Positions 1 through 6,011 of a stretch of 6,484 nucleotides of DNA are shown in pieces. The notes under the pieces were generated by a model. That model worked only from the letters and a program-made list of their open reading frames with translations. It did not search any database and had not been told where the DNA came from. Location: the NCBI GenBank assembly GCA_017860395.1, contig JAGDMC010000084.1, forward strand, positions 1-6,484, read 5' to 3'. A program made the position numbers and the translations under genes. Each line of letters starts with the position of its first letter. Position 1 is the first letter of the stretch. The DNA is from Bacteroidota bacterium (GTDB taxonomy: Bacteria > Bacteroidota > Bacteroidia > Bacteroidales > UBA932).

Positions 1-185
1 ATGACGCCAATAGGGATTATGCACAAACTATCCGATTGCTTTACTGCAAGCGAAAAATCCGAAGAGGTGAGTTCTTCCCATGCAACCGGCAATTTTTGAA
101 AAGACTGTGCGTTCTGGGCGCAAAGCGGTACTGCAAGAAGAAAAAACAGAATTGTAGGAAAATGAAGTTTTAAAACAGATTTCAT
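1..185 (-). CDS. Creatininase-family amidohydrolase homologue, exported, N-terminal fragment cut by the window edge
   Basis: Reading leftward from an ATG at 185-183 there are 61 open codons to the window edge; the C-terminal part lies outside. Residues 1-23 are a classic Sec signal peptide: Lys2 and Lys6, a hydrophobic run (residues 9-21), and a likely signal peptidase I cut after PLCA or nearby. The cysteine at 22 lacks a proper lipobox (VPLC), so a lipoprotein is unlikely. After a short linker comes LPVAWEELTSSDFSLAV and then CIIPIGV. This matches the start of the creatininase (creatinine amidohydrolase) fold, where W-E-E-L-T is followed by a strand ending in PxG just before the metal-binding E-x-H-G motif. 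That motif lies beyond the edge, so catalytic competence cannot be judged. The family hydrolyses cyclic or linear amides with divalent metals; the substrate here is unknown. The signal peptide implies a periplasmic location. The gene is divergent from the transporter at 287 and shares its control region. No strong ribosome binding site is seen. Confidence 0.8.
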   Translation of the reverse strand, partial: MKSVLKLHFPTILFFLLAVPLCAQNAQSFQKLPVAWEELTSSDFSLAVKQSDSLCIIPIGV

Positions 186-215
186 ATATTATTTCCAATT
201 AAAGTTTAGTATTGC

Positions 216-233
216 TTAATGTGAACACATCAA
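216..233. promoter_or_regulatory. Inverted-repeat operator candidate in the divergent region
   Basis: ATGTG at 219-223 and CACAT at 226-230 form a perfect 5-bp dyad around an AA centre. Matching TT (216-217) and AA (232-233) lie beyond one mismatched pair, giving seven of eight arm positions paired. The site covers the expected start point of the leftward promoter. This is the usual shape of a site for a dimeric helix-turn-helix regulator, but no regulator gene is in the window and the assignment is inference. Confidence 0.3.
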
Positions 234-260
234 ATTTAGAATTAAAAATTAATAACTAAA
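231..260 (-). promoter_or_regulatory. Candidate Bacteroidota-type promoter for the creatininase-family gene
   Basis: On the minus strand a perfect TAnnTTTG -7 box (TAAATTTG) lies at 238-231. A partial -33 box (TTTA, three of four matches to TTTG) lies at 260-257, 18 nt upstream. Transcription would start near 225 and leave a leader of about 40 nt before the ATG at 185. The box match is seen directly; promoter activity is inferred from the known Bacteroidota consensus. The -33 element coincides with the -7 element of the opposite promoter. Confidence 0.4.
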
Positions 261-264
261 TTTG
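235..264 (+). promoter_or_regulatory. Candidate Bacteroidota-type promoter for the MFS transporter gene
   Basis: The plus strand has a perfect TAnnTTTG -7 box (TAAATTTG) at 257-264. A partial -33 element (TTTA) lies at 235-238 with an 18-nt spacer, the mirror image of the promoter on the other strand. The transcript would start about 270, so the upstream TTG at 266 would be left out of the mRNA and the TTG at 287 becomes the likely start codon. Confidence 0.4.
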
Positions 265-286
265 CTTGTCAAAATTTCAATTTAAA

Positions 287-1456
287 TTGAAAAAAAACAG
301 ACTTTTCGGCTTTAGTAAAAATATCTTTTTTACCGGTCTCACAAGTTTCCTTACAGATACGTCTGCCAAAATGGTATATTCTGTTATGCCAATGTTTTTG
401 CTCTCGATTGGCGCATCAAAGACAAGCCTTTCTTTAATTGAAGGTATTGCAGAAAGTACGGCATCTCTCATTAAAACATTATCGGGTTTCTGGAGCGACA
501 AAATCGGGAAAAACAAACCTTTTTTACTGCTCGGCTATGGTTTGTCTGCTTTGATAATGCCTCTTTATGCTTTTGTAGTTTCTCCGCTTCAGGTACTGGT
601 GCTGCGTTTCGTGGAAAGGGGGGGAAAAGGAATAAGAACCGCACCTAGAGATTCTCTGATTGCCGGATCAGTTATAAATGGCGAAACAGGGAGGAGCTTT
701 GGCCTTCAGAAAGCGATGGACAACAGCGGAGCAATTCTTGGACCGCTCATAGCATTTGCATTGCTTGCCATTTTCCCGGGAAATTACAAGATTATTTTTC
801 TGCTTTCCGGTATCCCTGCGGTCCTTGGAATATTAGTAATAATCTTTGGAATAAAAGAGGCAAAAAAGAATAATACCACACTTTTAAAAAAATTCAGATT
901 AAAGGACTTCTCTCCAAAATTCTATCTTTTTCTTGCCATTGTTTTTATTTTTACTCTGGGGAATTCAACCGACGCGCTTCTTTTGGTAAAAGCCAATGAA
1001 GTAGGAGTTAAAGTGGCTTTTATCCCGCTGGTATATCTCATAACAAGCGTTGTATCTGTTCTGTTGTCCATCCCGATAGGAGTTCTTTCGGATAAAATTG
1101 GAAAAGAGAAGGTACTTATCGTTGGCTATATTATTTATGCAATTGTCTATTTTGGATTCGGCGCAACAACAAGCGTAATGACGATAGTATCCCTGTTTGC
1201 CCTTTACGGATTGTATTCTGCTGCTACAGACGGAATTCAAAAGGCTTTTGTTTCCGACATGGTGGACAGCAATAAAAAAGGAACAGGACTTGGCTTGTAC
1301 AATGCACTTTTAGGAATCACTCTTCTTCCTGCCAGTCTCATTGCCGGAATACTCTATGACAAGGTAAATTCAAGCGTCCCTTTCTATTTTGGGGCTTCAA
1401 CGGCTGTTGTTTCGGCAATTCTGATGTTCTTCTTATGCCGCAAAGGTCATAAATAA
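287..1456 (+). CDS. Major facilitator superfamily (MFS) transporter, 12 predicted helices
   Basis: An inner-membrane secondary transporter of 389 residues from the TTG at 287, about the usual MFS length. Twelve hydrophobic segments can be counted, in two sets of six joined by a basic cytoplasmic loop (about residues 190-210, rich in Lys). The MFS loop 2-3 signature is present as GFWSDKIGKNKP from residue 67 and recurs in the second half as GVLSDKIGKEK from residue 265, the internal duplication expected of the family. RGGKGIRTAPRD from residue 111 is characteristic of a widespread uncharacterised MFS subgroup, as is GLTSFLTD near the N-terminus. The substrate cannot be deduced. Start choice: no ATG lies before codon 36 of the longest frame, and that one would remove helix 1. 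A TTG at 266 gives 396 residues but sits next to a -7 box. The TTG at 287 gives an MKKNRLFGF start and fits the promoter better. The stop is TAA at 1454-1456. The gene is divergent from the creatininase homologue and 92 nt upstream of the kinase at 1549, with no convincing terminator between. Confidence 0.9.
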   Translation: MKKNRLFGFSKNIFFTGLTSFLTDTSAKMVYSVMPMFLLSIGASKTSLSLIEGIAESTASLIKTLSGFWSDKIGKNKPFLLLGYGLSALIMPLYAFVVSPLQVLVLRFVERGGKGIRTAPRDSLIAGSVINGETGRSFGLQKAMDNSGAILGPLIAFALLAIFPGNYKIIFLLSGIPAVLGILVIIFGIKEAKKNNTTLLKKFRLKDFSPKFYLFLAIVFIFTLGNSTDALLLVKANEVGVKVAFIPLVYLITSVVSVLLSIPIGVLSDKIGKEKVLIVGYIIYAIVYFGFGATTSVMTIVSLFALYGLYSAATDGIQKAFVSDMVDSNKKGTGLGLYNALLGITLLPASLIAGILYDKVNSSVPFYFGASTAVVSAILMFFLCRKGHK

Positions 1457-1518
1457 ACATTTTAGTACCAGCCCTGTTTATAATTCGGAAATTATTATTA
1501 AATTAACATTGTTAAAAG

Positions 1519-1548
1519 AAGGTATTGATAATTAATTTAGAATACCTT
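1519..1548. promoter_or_regulatory. 30-bp nested palindrome abutting the histidine kinase start codon
   Basis: The arms AAGGTATT (1519-1526) and AATACCTT (1541-1548) are perfect 8-bp inverted repeats. The self-complementary octamer AATTAATT (1530-1537) sits on exactly the same axis (between 1533 and 1534), separated from each arm by three unpaired bases. Twelve of fifteen symmetric pairs match. The right arm ends at the base before the ATG at 1549. It could be an operator for a dimeric regulator, or an RNA hairpin masking the start of the kinase message. It also argues against the in-frame TTG at 1525, which lies in the left arm. Confidence 0.45.
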
Positions 1549-2886
1549 ATGAATAAAAAAAATTCCAATATAGTCAAAAGGGTCGCTTTAGCGCTTTTGT
1601 CATCTGTTATAGCTGGCGAAGTGCTCATTATGCTTGTTGTGGATAAGTTTGACATTCGGGAATTTTGGATCGAAGCAGTCATTGACTCTGTGCTGCTCAC
1701 AATAATCATTATTCCTGCTATCTTTTATATTGTTTTATTGCCATTAAGAAAACAGATTGTCTTGCGCATAGCGGCAGAAAAGGCACTTAAAAGCAGCGAA
1801 ACTCATATCCGGACTCTTGTGCAGACTATACCGGATTTGATATGGCTTAAAGATTACAATGGTGTATATATTACCTGCAACAAACAATTTGAAAAATTTT
1901 TCGGAGCAAAAGAGGCCGAAATAATTGGAAAGACTGATTATGATTTTGTAGATAAAGAACTTGCCGATTCTTTCCGGATGAACGACAAAAAAGCCATGGA
2001 GGCTTGCGGGCCATCAATGAATGAAGAGTGGATAACGTTTGCCGATGGAGGTGAAAGGGTACTTCTCGAGACAATCAAAGTCCCTATGACGGATGACGAA
2101 GGAAATCTGATAGGAGTATTGGGAATCAGCAGGAATATAACACAAAGGAAACTTGCCGAAGATGAGATAAAGCTGAAAAATGAACAGCTTTTGCTTTCAC
2201 AGGAGGACAGGGAGAAGATGTTTTCGATTATTGTTCATGACCTGAAAACGCCATTTAACAGTTTCCTGGGAATGACCCAATTGCTAAGTGAAGAACTGCA
2301 TAGTTTTACTCAGGATGAAATTCAGGAAATGGCAGCCAGTATGAAAACTTCGGCAGAAAGTCTGTACGCACTTCTGGAGAACCTTTTGCTTTGGGCAAAA
2401 AACAAAAGAGGAATGATTCCTTTTAATCCAGCTTTGATAGAGTTGCTTCCGGTTGTAAGAGAGGGAGCAGGCATGATGGAGGAACCGGCTAAAAACAAGG
2501 ACATCACAATAGAAATAGACATTGACGAAAATATTGTAGTTCTGGCCGACAACAACATACTCCAGACCATAATCCGCAATCTGGTTTCCAATGCGGTTAA
2601 GTTTACACTGCACGGAGGGCATGTAATAGTAAAAGCGAAAAACAAAGATGATTCAACCGTGGAAATTTCTATCGAAGATACCGGCATAGGTATGAACCGG
2701 GATATTCTGGATAATCTTTTCAAGCCTGTTCCACGGACCGGCAGAAAAGGGACAGAGGGAGAGTCAAGCAGTGGCCTGGGATTAATTGTGTGCAACGATT
2801 TTGTTAAGATGCTTGGAGGAAAACTGGAAGTTGAAAGTGAGCAGGGAAGGGGCTCCCGCTTCTTTTTTTCTCTTCCGGTGCATTAA
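1549..2886 (+). CDS. Membrane-bound PAS-domain sensor histidine kinase
   Basis: A 445-residue sensor kinase that autophosphorylates on histidine and passes phosphate to a response regulator. Two membrane segments (about residues 12-31 and 43-64) flank a periplasmic loop of only about ten residues, so the signal is probably sensed by the cytoplasmic PAS domain or within the membrane. The PAS domain (about 84-205) has the common form PDLIWLKD...CNKQFEKFFGA...IIGKTDYDFVD and ends in GVLGISRNITQRK. A short coiled linker leads to the H-box SIIVHDLKTPF with phospho-accepting His230. The ATP-binding domain shows the N-box RNLVSNAVKF (Asn344 and Asn348), G1 DTGIGM (Asp377), an F-box-like LFKPV and G2 SSGLGL (409-412), so every catalytic box is intact. 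The ATG at 1549 was chosen over an in-frame TTG at 1525 because the TTG lies inside a palindrome and has AGAAGG only 2 nt away. No receiver or regulator gene adjoins it, so its partner is unknown. It may be co-transcribed with the transporter gene upstream. Confidence 0.93.
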   Translation: MNKKNSNIVKRVALALLSSVIAGEVLIMLVVDKFDIREFWIEAVIDSVLLTIIIIPAIFYIVLLPLRKQIVLRIAAEKALKSSETHIRTLVQTIPDLIWLKDYNGVYITCNKQFEKFFGAKEAEIIGKTDYDFVDKELADSFRMNDKKAMEACGPSMNEEWITFADGGERVLLETIKVPMTDDEGNLIGVLGISRNITQRKLAEDEIKLKNEQLLLSQEDREKMFSIIVHDLKTPFNSFLGMTQLLSEELHSFTQDEIQEMAASMKTSAESLYALLENLLLWAKNKRGMIPFNPALIELLPVVREGAGMMEEPAKNKDITIEIDIDENIVVLADNNILQTIIRNLVSNAVKFTLHGGHVIVKAKNKDDSTVEISIEDTGIGMNRDILDNLFKPVPRTGRKGTEGESSSGLGLIVCNDFVKMLGGKLEVESEQGRGSRFFFSLPVH

Positions 2887-2947
2887 TAATTGTCATTACT
2901 TCTTCAATAAATTTGATAAGAATGTTCAAAGTGTAGTTATTTGGCAC

Positions 2948-2955
2948 TATCTTTG
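2948..2955 (+). promoter_or_regulatory. Candidate -7 promoter box for the nitronate monooxygenase-like gene
   Basis: TATCTTTG is a full match to the Bacteroidota TAnnTTTG -7 consensus and ends 15 nt before the ATG at 2970. A clear -33 TTTG at the usual distance is missing; TTCA at 2925-2928 is the best candidate. The start site would fall near 2960, giving a very short leader of about ten bases. The preceding kinase ends at 2886, so this gene probably has its own promoter. Confidence 0.4.
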
Positions 2956-2969
2956 ACCAAAAATATTGA

Positions 2970-4034
2970 ATGAGTAATTTTTCTATTGGAAACCTGAATT
3001 TATCTGTACCAATTGTTCAGGGCGGAATGGGTGTAGGGATTTCACTGTCCGGTTTAGCATCGGCGGTAGCGAATGAAGGCGGAGTAGGTGTAATTTCATG
3101 TGCGGGTCTTGGACTTCTTTACCGGAAATTTTCAAGCGATTATAATGAGGCCTCTATCTTAGGTCTCATGGAAGAACTTAAGTTAGCAAAAGAGAAAGCA
3201 AAAGGGGTAATAGGTGTAAATATAATGGTTGCACTCACCAACTTTGCCGATATGGTTAAAACCTCAATTTCGAGCAAAGCTGATGTAATTTTTGCAGGAG
3301 CAGGGCTGCCTTTGGATTTGCCATCTTTCCTTACAAAAGGATGTACAACCAAACTGGTTCCTATAGTGTCTTCTACAAGAGCAGCTCTTATTATTTGCGA
3401 AAAGTGGATAAAGAACTACAATTATGTTCCCGATGCAATTGTACTTGAGGGGCCAAAAGCAGGCGGGCATCTGGGTTACAAGCTGGATCAGATTACAGAT
3501 GAGAAATATTCTCTCGAAGAGTTGCTTCCGGATCTTGTAAAAAACATTAAGATTGTCGAAGAACAGAACAACTGCAAGATTCCTATAATAGCAGGAGGCG
3601 GAATTTATAACGGAACCGATATGAAGAAGTTTCTCGATATGGGAGCTTCGGCTGTTCAGATTGGGTCAAAATTCGTTACGACCGATGAATGCGATGCTTC
3701 TCTTGCATTTAAAGAGACTTATATAAATTCAAAAGAGTCGGATGTTGAGATTATTAAGAGCCCTGTTGGAATGCCGGGCCGTGCAATCTTAAGCAAATTT
3801 CTGGAGAGAGTTAAAGCAGGAACTGAAGTACCAAAAGCCTGCCCTTTTCATTGCATAAAAACATGCGACTATACAAAAAGTCCGTATTGCATAATTAAGG
3901 CTCTGTATAATGCATACAAAGGTAATTTTTCAAAGGGTTACGCATTCGCGGGTAGCAATGCATTCCGTGCAGAAAAGATTATCAGCGTTAAGGAGACAAT
4001 CAAGAACCTGATGGACGAATTTCGCCGCAGCTGA
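2970..4034 (+). CDS. Nitronate monooxygenase / FabK-like FMN-dependent flavoenzyme (2-nitropropane dioxygenase family)
   Basis: A 354-residue cytoplasmic TIM-barrel flavoprotein. Family marks in order: PIVQGGMGVGIS (about residues 14-25), the first strand and FMN loop; LASAVANEGGVGVIS (29-43); GVNIMVAL (about 79-86); EGPKAGGHLG with the conserved His167, equivalent to the catalytic or substrate-binding histidine of nitronate monooxygenase and FabK; and IPIIAGGGIYNG followed by GASAVQIGSKF, the FMN phosphate-binding strands. Known family activities are oxidation of alkyl nitronates and reduction of enoyl-ACP. Sequence reading alone does not separate them, so the substrate is open. The C-terminal part carries CPFHCIKTCD...PYC, with Cys291, 295, 299 and 307, followed by GYAFAGSNAFRAEK. 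The cysteines resemble a metal or iron-sulfur site; this is inferred. The ATG at 2970 gives the normal family start; there is no Shine-Dalgarno site. It ends at TGA 4032-4034, 2 nt from the convergent hybrid kinase. Confidence 0.9.
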   Translation: MSNFSIGNLNLSVPIVQGGMGVGISLSGLASAVANEGGVGVISCAGLGLLYRKFSSDYNEASILGLMEELKLAKEKAKGVIGVNIMVALTNFADMVKTSISSKADVIFAGAGLPLDLPSFLTKGCTTKLVPIVSSTRAALIICEKWIKNYNYVPDAIVLEGPKAGGHLGYKLDQITDEKYSLEELLPDLVKNIKIVEEQNNCKIPIIAGGGIYNGTDMKKFLDMGASAVQIGSKFVTTDECDASLAFKETYINSKESDVEIIKSPVGMPGRAILSKFLERVKAGTEVPKACPFHCIKTCDYTKSPYCIIKALYNAYKGNFSKGYAFAGSNAFRAEKIISVKETIKNLMDEFRRS

Positions 4035-4036
4035 TT

Positions 4037-5992
4037 TTAGCTTGTGTATTTCTGAACTTTTTCAATAAGCCTCGAATAGGTAAAAGGTTTTGCCAGATAG
4101 TCATCACAACCGGCGTCTAATGCTATTTTTTCGTCCTCTGCCATGGCATAGGCTGTAACTGCTATAATTGGCAAATCCTTGCGGAAGGACTTTATTATAC
4201 TTGTTGCCTCAAATCCGTTCATTACCGGCATTTTAATATCCATTAGAACTATTGAAATATCCGGGTTGTTCCTGCAGATATCGACAGCCTCTTTTCCGTT
4301 TACTGCCTTAATAATCTTTGAAGTATATTTTCGTAGAACGGCTTCTATGTAAATACTATTGGTCTCTTCATCATCTACGGCAAGTACCACCGGAAGTTTT
4401 TCTGTTTTTTGAACAGGCTGAAATTGAATATCTTCCAAAGCTTTTGAGTCTTCCATTTTAAATGGAATAGAAAAGTAGAATGTACTCCCGCTTCCATTAA
4501 CGGATTCTACCCGGATGTTGCCGCCAAGTAAATTCAGAATGCCCTTTACAATTGAAAGGCCAAGCCCGCTGCCTTGTTGCACCCTGCTTTCGTTAAGATT
4601 CTTTTGCGTGAACAGTTCAAATATCTGAATCTGGTCTTCACGGTCAATCCCGGAACCGGTGTCTTTAACGAAAAATTCAATGCTCTTTTCCTTAGTGACA
4701 AACCCAATAGAAACTTCACCTTTCTCAGTGAATTTAATTGCATTGTCCAAAAGGTGATGAATTATTATTTTAATTAAATCGAGGTCTGTTTTTAATGTAA
4801 GTTCTTTACTTCCTCCAGGAACTATAAAATTGAAATTGAGTTGCTTTGCGCTACTGAGTTCTTTGAACTTGTTCCTTGAAAACTCAATGATACTGCTGAT
4901 GTTTACAGGAGCCAGATGAACTGAAAGGTTTCCCGAGACAAGCAGGGAAATATTCATGTAGTCTGTAATTGTATTAATCAGCCTGTCACTCGAAGATTTC
5001 ATCAGCGCAAAATATCTCTCCTTTTCTTCTTCGGAAATACCCGGTTCTGCAAGCAAAGAACCAAATCCCAATATTCCGTTAAGCGGAGTACGGACTTCGT
5101 GGGAAATGTTGTTAAGAAATGCAGTTTTCAACAGATTGCTTTTCTCGGCCTTCTCCTTTGCTTCAATAATATTCTCCATTAAATTTTTACTCTCTGTAAT
5201 GTCCAGACAGTGGCCTATATAACCTACAAAATCCCCTTTGCTGTTGTATCTTGGAGAGCCCAGGTCGTCAATCCATTTGTAATCTCCGCTGCAATGAAGG
5301 AGGCGGTATTCCATGCGAAACTTTTCTCTTTTGTCGAAAGCGCTTTCAAACGTTTCAATACACCTCTTTAAATCTTCGGGATGCACTCCTTCGGTCCAAC
5401 CGTAATTTTTTTCCTGCTCAAAGGTGCGGCCTGTGAAATCGAGCCACGGCTGATTAAAGTAATCGCACTTTTTATCTAAGTTAGCCGTCCATATAAGAGC
5501 CTGTCCGGAATCGGCAAGATTTTTAAAATGGATCTGACTCTCTTCCAGTTCATGGGTTCTTTCAAAAACCAGAGTTGCCAGACGGTCTTTTTCGTCCCGC
5601 TTTTGCTCGTTGGCATGTTTTATTTTTACCATCGCCTTAATCTGGGCAGTAAGTTCAGACACATCAATAGGTTTGGAAACGAATGCCTCGGCACCAACTT
5701 CAAGTGCTTTGATCCGGATATTCTTGTCGGCGTTAATTCCTGTAATAAAAATAACAGGAATATCCTTAACCCTCTTATCTTCTTTTAATTGGCGACAAAT
5801 TTCGAAACCGTCAATTTTTGGCATCAATATGTCCAGCAGAATGACATCCGGATCTTTTGCTATTGCCATTTCTATACCTTTTGGACCATCTGTTTCCGTA
5901 TAAAGAGTTGCTTCCGGAAAAGCATCCTGAAGGAATGTTTTTAAAGAAATCAGATCGGCCATCATATCGTCTATAGCAAGAATCTTAGTCAT
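4037..5992 (-). CDS. Soluble hybrid histidine kinase, REC-PAS-HisKA-HATPase-REC
   Basis: A 651-residue cytoplasmic hybrid kinase with no membrane segment. The N-terminal receiver (about 1-120) has acidic Asp8 and Asp9, phospho-acceptor Asp54 in LLDILMP and Lys107 in SKP. A helical linker (about 121-155) follows, then a PAS_3-type domain (about 156-270: LIWTANLDKK, FTGRTFEQE, VHPEDL, GYIGHCLDITE). A coiled stretch leads to the H-box NNISHEVRTPLNG with His298. The ATPase domain has the N-box LLDNAIKFTEKG (Asn417), G1 DTGSGI (Asp444) and G2 GSGLGL (474-479). A second receiver (about 533-651) has AVDDEE, Asp585 in LMDIKMP and Lys635 in AKPF. All phosphotransfer residues are present, so a His to C-terminal Asp relay is expected. 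The N-terminal receiver may take input from another kinase. No HPt or DNA-binding output domain is present. The ATG at 5992-5990 was chosen over a TTG two codons upstream. It starts 19 nt after the stop of the kinase at 6012, so the two probably form one operon. Confidence 0.93.
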   Translation of the reverse strand: MTKILAIDDMMADLISLKTFLQDAFPEATLYTETDGPKGIEMAIAKDPDVILLDILMPKIDGFEICRQLKEDKRVKDIPVIFITGINADKNIRIKALEVGAEAFVSKPIDVSELTAQIKAMVKIKHANEQKRDEKDRLATLVFERTHELEESQIHFKNLADSGQALIWTANLDKKCDYFNQPWLDFTGRTFEQEKNYGWTEGVHPEDLKRCIETFESAFDKREKFRMEYRLLHCSGDYKWIDDLGSPRYNSKGDFVGYIGHCLDITESKNLMENIIEAKEKAEKSNLLKTAFLNNISHEVRTPLNGILGFGSLLAEPGISEEEKERYFALMKSSSDRLINTITDYMNISLLVSGNLSVHLAPVNISSIIEFSRNKFKELSSAKQLNFNFIVPGGSKELTLKTDLDLIKIIIHHLLDNAIKFTEKGEVSIGFVTKEKSIEFFVKDTGSGIDREDQIQIFELFTQKNLNESRVQQGSGLGLSIVKGILNLLGGNIRVESVNGSGSTFYFSIPFKMEDSKALEDIQFQPVQKTEKLPVVLAVDDEETNSIYIEAVLRKYTSKIIKAVNGKEAVDICRNNPDISIVLMDIKMPVMNGFEATSIIKSFRKDLPIIAVTAYAMAEDEKIALDAGCDDYLAKPFTYSRLIEKVQKYTS

Positions 5993-6011
5993 AATCAAAT
6001 ATTGTTTTTAA

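Noticed and set aside
1480..1495. Small hairpin (ATAATT, CGGA loop, AATTAT) after the transporter gene, a possible terminator
   Set aside because: The 6-bp stem is all A/T and is not followed by a clean T run, so it is too weak to call a terminator.
1479..1511. TATAAT at 1479-1484 and TAACATTG at 1504-1511 as promoters for the kinase at 1549
   Set aside because: TATAAT has no matching upstream element and is not the Bacteroidota type. TAACATTG misses one base of the -7 box and has no -33 partner, so it is not listed as a feature.
1525..1548. TTG start at 1525 for the sensor kinase
   Set aside because: It lies inside the left arm of the palindrome, and the AGAAGG before it is only 2 nt away, too close for ribosome binding. 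The ATG at 1549 gives a good N-terminus.
2322..2795. 157-codon minus-strand frame inside the sensor kinase, and similar long frames opposite the other genes
   Set aside because: They lie antisense to strongly supported coding regions, their translations resemble no family I recognise, and no promoter or start context supports them.
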